Below are positions 1-6,872 of a stretch of DNA of 22,488 nt, piece after piece. A program made the position numbers and the translations under genes. The first letter of the stretch is position 1. Each line of letters opens with the position of its first letter. The notes beneath the pieces were generated by a model, which made no database searches, had not been told where the DNA came from, and worked only from the letters and a program-made list of their open reading frames with translations. This DNA is from an uncultured Clostridia bacterium (GTDB taxonomy: Bacteria > Bacillota > Clostridia > Christensenellales > Pumilibacteraceae): assembly GCA_947385185.1 (NCBI GenBank), contig CANDJX010000008.1:1-22488 (forward strand). Reading direction: 5' to 3'.

Positions 1-3000
1 TCCGCTTTGAGCCGCGCCGCTTTCTTCTTGCTGTGACGCACCGCAAGGATTATAAGCAAAACGAGCAATATAAGCGCCGCTGCCGCTATGACTATCCACC
101 ACCAGTTCGCGCCGAGAAATCTCGTCACGTTGTCCCAGAACGTCGCCGAGACGGTATACTCGAACGGCGACGAAAATGCCAATGCCGTTTCATCCATTTC
201 GAAATTAGCGGTATCCGTAAACTCCGCTTTTACATAATACGTCACGCCTCCGGCAATTGCGTCCGCCGCGATCTCGTTCGTGCAACCGGCGTCGGTATAA
301 TATTTCAGAACGACCGTTTCGGCAAGCGAGCCTTTGAAGCTGTCGCTCGTAAATACCGGAAGTTCTTCGCCCGTTCGCGTCGCGGTAACGACCGCTTTTA
401 TTATGTTCCAGTCAACCGAGGCTTCGCCCGCCGTAAGTTCGGGTTCACCGTCGTAAAGCATGGCGGAGAATGCAATCGCCTGCTCCGCCGCAGGAAAAGC
501 CCATTCGTAATTATCCGGATCTTTAAGCGCGAACACCGCTTTATATACTCCGACGTTTATGCCGCTCTGCAACTTGCTTTCGACGAAAATCATGACCGCG
601 TCGTCAAACCCGTCGAAATCGCTTGCGGAAGGCTTTATCATCGATCCGGTATAGCCGTACTTGCCGGTATATACGGGCAGTGCGACTTTCGCTTTCGCCA
701 CCGTTATGTCAACCGTCGTCGTAAACTCCGTCGTGCCGTCGTTGTACGTCACGGTGACCGTCTGCGTGCCGGCATTGAATCTGCCGTCGGTCATTCCGTC
801 GCAGGAAAGCGTGAACTTGTCCGCGTCAAGGTCGTCCTTCGTTCCGTTGTTGTATACGATCTCCGCTTTGATCTTCGCTTTCAGATCGTCGAGCGTGCTT
901 CTCGCGTCGAATTTCGCGTCGCCGTCCACCGTCGCAACGATCTTATCCACAGTCTTATCCGACAGCACGAGTATGACTTCTATCGGATCGAGCTCGTTGT
1001 AATTATCCTTATCGTCGGGCTCGAGTCCTATTACGACTTTGTATGTTCCCGCGCCGTCCGGCTTATCTACCGGTATCCAGTCTGTCGGATTATCCGGATC
1101 GCCGCCCTCCTTAAGTTTGACGTATTCGGGAGCTTTCGGCGTTACTCCGTCAGGCAGAGTGTCCGGATCGACGTCTATTTCATAATTGCCGTCCGGCTTG
1201 TATGTGCCCGAATAGCCGCCGTTCTCGCCCGGCGTAAGTCCGTTGTCGTCGCCCGAGGGCTTAGGCGCGGCGCTCGTAGTGTCGATGTCCCCTTTCTCTA
1301 TATCGATTATTGCGGAAATCGGATCGATCGGGTCGAAATTATCCTCGTCGTAATCGAAGTCTATATCCACGACGTAAGTCCCCGCGCCCGTCGGTTTTTC
1401 GCCTGCGGGAAGCGAAGTCCAGCCCGAACCCGTCGGCTTACCGTCGCCGTCATAAGTAGGATTGCCGCTGCCCGTCCACTTCTTGTATACGGGATAACCC
1501 GTCTTGACCGTCACGCCGTCGGGCAGTGTATCCGGATCGATGTCTATGCCGAAATCGCCGCCCGGCTTGTATGTCCCGGTAAATCCGCCGTTGCCGTCGT
1601 CGGTCAGTCCGCCGCCCGAGCCAGAACCCGTCGGCTTGAATTCTATATCGCCGTTATCTATCGCGGCTTTGTCCACCGTCACGGTAAATGTAGTCGTCGT
1701 TTCGTCGTCGTACCTGACCGTTATTGTGCGTTCGCCCGCGCACAGCTTGTCGTTATTCTCGCCGTAAACGCTGTCGGCTGTCAAATCGTATTCGGTCGCT
1801 TTCAGCGTCTTTTTGTCGCCGTTGTTATAATTCAGTTCGACAACAAGCCATTTCTTCAAATCGTCCGCAACGTTCGAGGCGGTGATTTTTGTCCCCTCGG
1901 GAAGCGTAAAAGTCGCGGTCACGCCCGAAACGTCTACGTCTGTCACCGTCACGGTAAACGTCGCCGTCTTAGTCGTCTCGCCCTTTTTCCAGGTCACCGT
2001 CACCGTATTGTTCGTCGACGAAAAATTCTTCGGAACGGTCACGGTATAATCGGAATAATCGAGAGTCTCCTCGTCGCCGTTGTTGAATACCGCGTCCACC
2101 GTAAGATACGGATTTATTTGGAGATCGTCCACCGTCGCGGAGCTGTATATGGTTCCGGGCTGAACGTAAGTCGCCGTCAACGTGTCGACCAGCACTTCCG
2201 CGACCGTAATCGTCCTTACCGCCGAAGTCTTTCCGCCGTAAGTAACCGTAAACGCGCAATTGCCCTTTGTAAGCACGTTATTGGCGCTACCGATTACCGT
2301 CACGGTATAATTATCCTTTTTCGGATCGAGCGTTTTTACCGTCTCGTTGCCGTCGTCAAGCGTTGCTTTTACCGTCAGATACTGCTTTATCGTATTCGCC
2401 GCCACGCCTTCCCACAGCGTTACGCCTGCAGGCACGTTTACCGTCGCTTCGACTTTCTTTACCGCAGCCGTACCGACGGTAATGCTCACGTCGCCGCTTA
2501 CTTCGACCGCGTCATCGCCTTCTCCGTGCATATGTATTACCGTCACCGTTACTGTTCCGCTCGTAAGCGCAAACCCGTCGGGGAAAGTAAACTGCTCCGC
2601 TGTCAGCGTTTCGCCGTCCGTGCCGTCGTTGTTTATTTCTTTGACGGTAAGCATGGTTTTCAGGTCGTCGAGGCTCGTCGACGTGTATACCGTCGAACCC
2701 TCGTTAAGCGACACTTCGAGTTCGGCGGGAACTACCGCATAAACCTTCGGTATAGTGACGGTACAAGTGATCCCCGCGTTCGCTTTGAATTCGAGCGTAA
2801 GTTCTACGTTATCGCCCGCGACAAGTTTCGCGCCCGTCGCCCATTTGACTTCGCTGTTACCGGCGGGGACGGGTTCGGCGCTGTTGTTGTACGTTTTTGT
2901 AACGGTCAGCTTGCCGAGCAGCTCCGTCAGACTCGTGGACGTGTATATATTTCCCGCGCTTTTCGACAGCGTCGCCGAAATGCTTTTCACGGCAAGCGGC

Positions 3001-4395
3001 ACTACCGTTATTTGCGCCGTACCCGTCTTTTTGTCATAGTTTTTATCGTTCGGCGTGAATGTCCAGTTATAATCGCCGGTTTCGCCAAGCGTCTGACCGT
3101 CGTCCCATTTGATCGTTCCGCCGAGGTTCGTCGTGTCCCAACCGTCGGGCAGACTTATGGTGGGGAAACCGCTCGCAGGCGTGCCCGAATAATATTCTTT
3201 CGTCGTTCCGTCGTCGTTCGTCCCGTAGTCGACTTTCGGCACAAGCGTACCGACGTCCTTTTGCGATATGTTTATTATGAACGACTTTTCGCCGGTCGTT
3301 CCGCCCTTCCACCTTATTCCGTTCATCGCGACGGTGACGTTGTACGTCCCGGCTTCCACGATCTTTGTCGTGTCCGTACCGTAATCTGTCTTGTTGCCGT
3401 CGCCGTCGGTGTACTCTATTTTCTTGACCTGCAAATACTTGTCGTTATTGCTATCGTCCTTGGCAAGCCAGGTCGAGCTCTCGATCCAACTATTCTTCGA
3501 TTGTATGTCGGCGGCGGTTATCCATTTGCTGTTGCCGTCGTACTCGGCTTCTATCTTAGACGGCGTAGGCGCGACAATTTCTTTTATTATCCAATTCGGA
3601 CCGAAACCCGCTTCAAACTTATGTGAAGCATTAGGAGTTCCGCTGTGGCTCGCTATCATCCAAAATCCCAAATATTTCGTTATAATCTTATCGGCGTTGG
3701 TATCGTTGGTAAACGACATAACAGCATCCGTGGTCACCGATTCACCAAAGTTAACGACAGTTGCCGCTCCGGAATATGATTTCGTCCAAATCGTTTCCAT
3801 CGAGTCAAAACCGCCCAACTCGCTTGCGGTTTTATCACCCAATATACCGTATTTTGCCTGCCAATACGTAACTGTTTCGTACGGCGTGCCCACATAGATA
3901 TACGGCCCGAATTTATAATTTAAGGTTGCGCCTGCCGGGACAAAAAAATCATATTTAATCTCGATATACGCGGATACGCCTTTAGCCGTCCATAAGGTTG
4001 AGAGATCAATCCAGTTATTATTATTCTGAGTATTCGGAGAAACGTTTCCGGCAACGGAAGCAACTCCGTTAGACATACCGGAATATGCCGGAAGTGTAGA
4101 GGAATACCCATTATTGCTTATGCTCGCTTTTACGTCGTTTAAGGTAGCGCTATGCTCACCCGTTGCCGACGGCGTACCCGAAACAATTATCTTAGTGACG
4201 TCTACTTCTTCCGCATTTGCGATATTGTCAATTATATCATTATTACTTGCGTTGCCGAGATTGCACAAAAAAACTGCGCCGACAGCGAGTGCGACACAGA
4301 ATAATAGCGCGAGGATATAGAGCAACGCGCGCGTAGCGGCGCTTTGCTTAGTGGTTAAAAGTACCCCCCCCGGATTTATATTCGTATTTTTTCAT
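1..4395 (-). CDS. Giant Ig-like-repeat surface protein, C-terminal end outside window, frameshifted at a G8 tract
   Basis: Probable cell-surface adhesin or S-layer-like protein; no enzymatic domain is recognisable. The start ATG (4395-4393) follows a strong AGGAGGG site and begins MKKYEYKS, but after the G8 tract (4364-4371) this frame stops at TAA 4348-4350. The body is open in the neighbouring frame from the tract to base 1, about 1,450 codons, so one G must be lost for full-length product. In that frame come a signal anchor (LLYILALLFCVALAVGAVFL), an Asn/Ser-rich region, then at least six Ig-like units with the pattern YLTV-x-NNGD-x-YTVTV (about 3000 to 1680, and 960 to 700). Two Asp/Gly/Pro-rich units with a period near 370 bp lie at about 1640 to 970. 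A membrane segment (WWWIVIAAAALILLVLLIIL, 60-104) and a KKK cytoplasmic tail follow, and no sortase motif is seen. The Ig-like family is assigned by pattern only (Big_3-like). Confidence 0.85.
4364..4371 (-). repeat. G8 homopolymer in the 5' end of the surface-protein gene
   Basis: The minus strand reads AAATCCGGGGGGGGTACTTT within codons 7-12 after the start. Eight G give a 15-residue peptide ending at TAA 4348-4350. Seven G (or ten) join the start codon to the long open frame. Short G or C tracts near the 5' end are classical slipped-strand phase-variation sites. A sequencing or assembly error is the main alternative. Confidence 0.8.
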
Positions 4396-4412
4396 AAAAA
4401 ATCCCTCCTGTT

Positions 4413-4510
4413 ATGCAATGCTCCGCCGGAAAGTCCTGTACGGCTTTCGGGTTTCATTGCATTCGCCGGGCGGTAATTTTCCGCCAATCGGCGCAATATA
4501 AGGCTTTTTC
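4413..4510 (-). ncRNA. Structured 5' leader of the surface-protein mRNA (candidate cis-regulatory RNA)
   Basis: The transcript predicted from the promoter at 4519-4547 has a leader of roughly 117 nt that can form three hairpins. The first is a small ATAAG/CTTAT stem. The second is a nested GCCG..CGGC and GGCGG..CCGCC stem (4465-4492). The third is an 8-bp stem, ATGCAATG (4462-4455) with CATTGCAT (4420-4413), enclosing a second CCGAAAG/CTTTCCGG arm. The third hairpin ends just before the AGGAGGG ribosome binding site, so its folding could control access to it. I compared it mentally with c-di-GMP, ZTP, fluoride, SAM and other classes and could not match any, so no ligand is proposed. Confidence 0.5.
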
Positions 4511-4518
4511 TTATGCAC

Positions 4519-4547
4519 ATTATACCACCGTCAAAATAAAATATCAA
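4519..4547 (-). promoter_or_regulatory. Sigma-A promoter of the surface-protein gene
   Basis: On the minus strand TTGATA (4547-4542) and TATAAT (4524-4519) are separated by 17 bp. Transcription would start near 4512, leaving a long leader before the ATG at 4395. Confidence 0.75.
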
Positions 4548-4660
4548 GACTTTTTGACAAAATTTTTGAAAATAGCACGTAATTTCACGCAAAACACAAT
4601 ATATTGTGGTCTTGTTCTTACAAAAACAACAAGAACCGAATATAAAAAACTCAAAAACGT

Positions 4661-4716
4661 ACAAAAAAATCGCCGCAACCCGATATTTTGACTCGCGACA
4701 ACCCTTTATGCTTGTA
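4661..4716. repeat. Direct repeat copy 1 flanking the toxin-antitoxin module
   Basis: This 56-bp segment matches 5452-5507 at 49 of 56 positions without gaps; the first 29 positions are identical. It lies just downstream of the toxin gene. On the minus strand it keeps the right arm and T-run of the rpsR-operon terminator (TTGCGGCGATTTTTTT), but changes in the left arm disrupt most of the stem. It may still be a weak terminator for the toxin-antitoxin transcript. Confidence 0.85.
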
Positions 4717-4720
4717 TAAG

Positions 4721-5062
4721 TTACCGTTTTTCTGTTTCTATTTCTATCTCGTTCAACACATTTTCGACGTTCCGCTTGCCGTACATGATCGTTACGATTA
4801 AGACCTGCTTTGTATGTTCTATCGGCAAGTAGAAAACGATAAAATTATCGACAATGAGTTTCCGCAAACCCCGACTTTTCCACGGCTCTTTGTCATAAGT
4901 CGGATTGCGGAAGGGCATTTCCTCCAAGCTTTCCGCCGCAGACATAATGCTTTCGCTTATACGCTTTGCCGCGTCCGGCGCAAGCAATTCGGTCACAATG
5001 TAGCGATATATATTCCGTAAGTCCGTTAATGCCGAATCCGAATATATTATTTCAAAATTCAT
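4721..5062 (-). CDS. RelE/ParE-family toxin
   Basis: Predicted small toxin of 113 residues. RelE members cleave ribosome-bound mRNA and ParE members inhibit gyrase; sequence alone does not separate the two here. The family pattern is visible: an N-terminal IIYSDSALTDLRNIYRYI helix, then RGLRKLIVDNFIVFYLPIE and VLIVTIMYGKRN strands. The ATG overlaps the TGA of the upstream antitoxin gene (ATGA, 5062-5059), the usual coupled arrangement in which antitoxin is made first. The stop lies a few bases from direct repeat copy 1. Family confidence is high; the molecular target is not known. Confidence 0.88.
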   Translation of the reverse strand: MNFEIIYSDSALTDLRNIYRYIVTELLAPDAAKRISESIMSAAESLEEMPFRNPTYDKEPWKSRGLRKLIVDNFIVFYLPIEHTKQVLIVTIMYGKRNVENVLNEIEIETEKR

Positions 5063-5364
5063 ACCCCGAATTCCTTTTGCATTTGCGCGCGCACGTCTTG
5101 CGCCGAATGAACTCTGCCTGCCGCGTAGTCGGCAATCCCCTGTTCCATAAGCGCGTTAAATTGTTCGTCCGTCAATTCTCCGAACGATATAGGTTTTTTT
5201 TCGGGAAGTTTTACGTCGAACGGAATACCGCGCTGTAAAATAACCTGCTGTAAAAACAACGCTATGGCGTTAGACATAGGAATTCCCAACCGATTGAGAA
5301 TAGCTTCGGATTGTTCTTTTACCGACGGTTCCAATCTTACGTATACATTTGCGGTTCTTGCCAT
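5059..5364 (-). CDS. RelB/DinJ-family antitoxin
   Basis: This 101-residue protein starts MARTANVYVRLEPSVKEQ and continues AILNRLGIPMSNAIALFLQQ, the ribbon-helix-helix pattern of RelB/DinJ antitoxins. That domain binds its own promoter DNA as a dimer. The C-terminal half (ISFGELTDEQFNALMEQG) should wrap around and neutralise the toxin. It has a good ribosome binding site (GGAGG, 8 bases before ATG) and its own promoter. Autorepression by the antitoxin and the toxin-antitoxin complex is expected from the family. The operator was not identified with confidence. Confidence 0.9.
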   Translation of the reverse strand: MARTANVYVRLEPSVKEQSEAILNRLGIPMSNAIALFLQQVILQRGIPFDVKLPEKKPISFGELTDEQFNALMEQGIADYAAGRVHSAQDVRAQMQKEFGV

Positions 5365-5396
5365 TTAATTTACCTCCGAAAAGACTTTTCACATAT

Positions 5397-5425
5397 ATTA
5401 TACTCATTTGTATTGCGAATAGCAA
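5397..5425 (-). promoter_or_regulatory. Promoter of the toxin-antitoxin operon
   Basis: On the minus strand TTGCTA (5425-5420), a 17-bp spacer and TATAAT (5402-5397) precede GGAGG and the antitoxin ATG. A short dyad TTGC-tattc-GCAA overlaps the -35 region and could be part of an operator; this is inference. Confidence 0.7.
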
Positions 5426-5451
5426 GCATTTTTGAGTTTCTATTCATAAAA

Positions 5452-5507
5452 ACAAAAAAATCGCCGCAACCCGATATTTTAACTTACGACGATTTTTTAT
5501 GCTTGTA
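5452..5507 (-). terminator. Terminator of rpsF-ssb-rpsR; also direct repeat copy 2
   Basis: On the minus strand AAAAATCGTCGTAA pairs with TTGCGGCGATTTTT (14 bp with two G-U pairs) around an A/T-rich loop, followed by a T-run. It lies about 20 bp past the rpsR stop and is a good intrinsic terminator. The same 56-bp segment recurs at 4661-4716 on the far side of the toxin-antitoxin genes. Confidence 0.8.
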
Positions 5508-5528
5508 ATTATTTTACAAATTCTTTTC

Positions 5529-5807
5529 TTATTCTCCCTTGAACGGAAGAAGCGCGACCATTCTCGCACGCTTGATAGCGACGGTAAGCTGACGCTGATG
5601 ACGCGAGCAGCAACCGCTCGTGCGGGCGGAGATGATCTTACCCTTTTCGGTCACGTATTTTCTGAGGCGCGAAACGTCCTTATAGTCGATTTCGGCAATG
5701 CCTTTTTCGCAGAATTCGCAAACCTTTTTCTTCATGGGACGGCGGGGCTTTTTTGCCTTGTCGTCGCCGAAGTCTTTGCTTGCGGACGAAACTTTTTTAT
5801 TGTCCAT
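5529..5807 (-). CDS. rpsR: 30S ribosomal protein bS18
   Basis: Ribosomal protein S18 of 92 residues, which forms a heterodimer with S6 on the platform of the 30S subunit. The conserved core is clear: KKKVCEFCEKG, IDYKDVSRLRKYVTEKGKI, and the C-terminal SGCCSRHQRQLTVAIKRARMVALLPF. Four cysteines (VCEFC and GCC) mark the zinc-binding form. The N-terminal 20 residues are a basic, family-variable extension. It is the last gene of rpsF-ssb-rpsR, starts 23 bases after ssb behind an AGGAGT site, and is followed by an intrinsic terminator. Confidence 0.97.
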   Translation of the reverse strand: MDNKKVSSASKDFGDDKAKKPRRPMKKKVCEFCEKGIAEIDYKDVSRLRKYVTEKGKIISARTSGCCSRHQRQLTVAIKRARMVALLPFKGE

Positions 5808-5830
5808 GATTTTACTCCTGATTGGTTTAA

Positions 5831-6238
5831 TTAAAACGGAAGGGAGTCGTCGGAAACCGGTTCGAGGTTACGGCTTGGTTTCGGAGCGGAGGGCGCGGAG
5901 CTTTCTCCCGCCTCGCCTTTCGGAGTGAGGAATTCGACCTCGTCCGCCGTAACGTCCACGCTCTGACGTCTGTTGCCTTCTTTGTCTGTATAATCGTTGA
6001 TCTGAATGGAGCCGGTCACGCCTACTTTTCTTCCCTTTGCAAGGAACGAACCGCAATTCTCCGCCGTCTTGCGGAACGTCACGACGCGGAAGAAATCCGC
6101 CGTGCGCTCGCCGTCCGACGAACCGGAATTAAAACGGCGATTGACCGCTACGGTGAAACGACAAACGGGCACGCCGCTCGCCGATACCGAATAGTCGGGA
6201 TCTCCCGTCAGATTACCGATAAGAAAAATCTTATTCAT
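5831..6238 (-). CDS. ssb: Single-stranded DNA-binding protein
   Basis: SSB coats single-stranded DNA in replication, repair and recombination. The 135-residue protein has a complete OB fold (MNKIFLIGNLTGDPDYS, CRFTVAVNRRF, ADFFRVVTFRKTAENC, FLAKGRKVGVTGSIQ) over about 100 residues. A short Ser/Pro/Glu-rich linker follows, then the acidic tip DDSLPF, the docking peptide for partner proteins. The linker is shorter than in many SSBs. It is co-transcribed between rpsF and rpsR, the standard order in Bacillota, with CAGGAGT before the ATG. Confidence 0.97.
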   Translation of the reverse strand: MNKIFLIGNLTGDPDYSVSASGVPVCRFTVAVNRRFNSGSSDGERTADFFRVVTFRKTAENCGSFLAKGRKVGVTGSIQINDYTDKEGNRRQSVDVTADEVEFLTPKGEAGESSAPSAPKPSRNLEPVSDDSLPF

Positions 6239-6266
6239 TTTTGACTCCTGATGTGATGCAAGCGAA

Positions 6267-6731
6267 TTATTCCGATGCTGCCGTTTCGGCTACCGTTTCG
6301 CCAGCTTCTTCGACCTTGTCCGCTTTGGCTTCCGTTTCCGCTGCCGCCGCTTCGGCTGCCGCTGCGGCTTCTTCACGGGCTTTTGCGTTGGCGGCTGCTC
6401 TTTCCGCCGCCTTTGCTTTTCTTTCCTCCTCTGCGCGGGTGAGTTTGTTCGATACCTTCTTGGTCGTAACAAATCTCATTACGGCGTCGGTGATACGCAT
6501 CTGACGCTCGATTTCCGCGGGAAGATCGGAAGGACCGCTGTAGCTCATGAGGACGTAATAGCCTTCGCTCATAAAGTCGATCTTATAAGCAAGTTTGCGC
6601 ATACCCCATTTGTTGACTTCGGCAGTTCCGCCTGCGGCGGTAACGACCTTCTCGAAACGGGCAATAAGTTCCTCGCGCGCGGCTTCCTCCGTCTTCGGCG
6701 AGACGATGTAAAGCACTTCGTAATCAGTCAT
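6267..6731 (-). CDS. rpsF: 30S ribosomal protein bS6
   Basis: Ribosomal protein S6, partner of S18 in the 30S platform. Residues 1-95 give the normal ferredoxin-like fold: MTDYEVLYIVSPKTEE, VNKWGMRKLAYKIDFMSEGYYV, and RITDAVMRFVTTKK. At 154 residues it is longer than the usual length of about 95-100. The extra C-terminal tail (about 100-154) is an Ala/Glu/Lys-rich, probably helical low-complexity region, a tail type seen in several Bacillota and Actinobacteria. A very strong AAGGAGG site precedes the ATG. The leader contains a hairpin that could mediate S6:S18 feedback. Confidence 0.96.
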   Translation of the reverse strand: MTDYEVLYIVSPKTEEAAREELIARFEKVVTAAGGTAEVNKWGMRKLAYKIDFMSEGYYVLMSYSGPSDLPAEIERQMRITDAVMRFVTTKKVSNKLTRAEEERKAKAAERAAANAKAREEAAAAAEAAAAETEAKADKVEEAGETVAETAASE

Positions 6732-6759
6732 AGTTGTTTTACCTCCTTGTGGATTTTAA

Positions 6760-6793
6760 GCCTGCGCCTACCCCGCCGTAACGGTGCGCAAGC
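6760..6793 (-). promoter_or_regulatory. Candidate S6:S18 autoregulatory hairpin in the rpsF leader
   Basis: In the rpsF leader GCTTGCGC (6793-6786) pairs with GCGCAGGC (6767-6760), 8 bp with one G-U. It encloses an asymmetric loop containing CCGTTACGG and GGGGTA. Known rpsF leaders bind the S6:S18 complex through a CCG-containing stem mimicking 16S rRNA. The position and CCG content fit, but the consensus was not checked by covariance. Confidence 0.45.
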
Positions 6794-6799
6794 AAGGAT

Positions 6800-6827
6800 A
6801 AAAGCTCCTCACTCAAGAGAAGCTTTT
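6800..6827 (-). terminator. Short intrinsic terminator overlapping the rpsF transcription start
   Basis: AAAAGCTTCTC (6827-6817) pairs with GAGGAGCTTTT (6810-6800) with one G-U pair, followed by a modest T stretch. It lies 46 bp past the stop of the zinc-ribbon gene. It begins only about 3 bp downstream of the rpsF -10 box, so the full stem would form mainly in read-through RNA from upstream. Confidence 0.55.
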
Positions 6828-6829
6828 AC

Positions 6830-6858
6830 ATTTTAGCATATTCGTTTTCAAATTGCAA
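6830..6858 (-). promoter_or_regulatory. Promoter of rpsF-ssb-rpsR
   Basis: On the minus strand TTGCAA (6858-6853), a 17-bp spacer and TAAAAT (6835-6830) lie about 100 bp upstream of the rpsF ATG. It sits between the end of the zinc-ribbon gene and the leader hairpin. Confidence 0.75.
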
Positions 6859-6872
6859 GCGTTTTTTGCGAT

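Noticed and set aside
33..3626. Plus-strand open frame of nearly 1,200 codons
   Set aside because: It is antisense to the Ig-repeat gene. Its product is an Arg/Val-rich sequence with no recognisable domain, while the minus frame gives regular Ig-like repeats and a membrane anchor.
4363..4395. Use of a downstream start codon that would make the surface protein independent of the G8 tract
   Set aside because: The only nearby candidate in the long frame is a TTG inside the membrane anchor, with no ribosome site before it. The ATG at 4395 has AGGAGGG.
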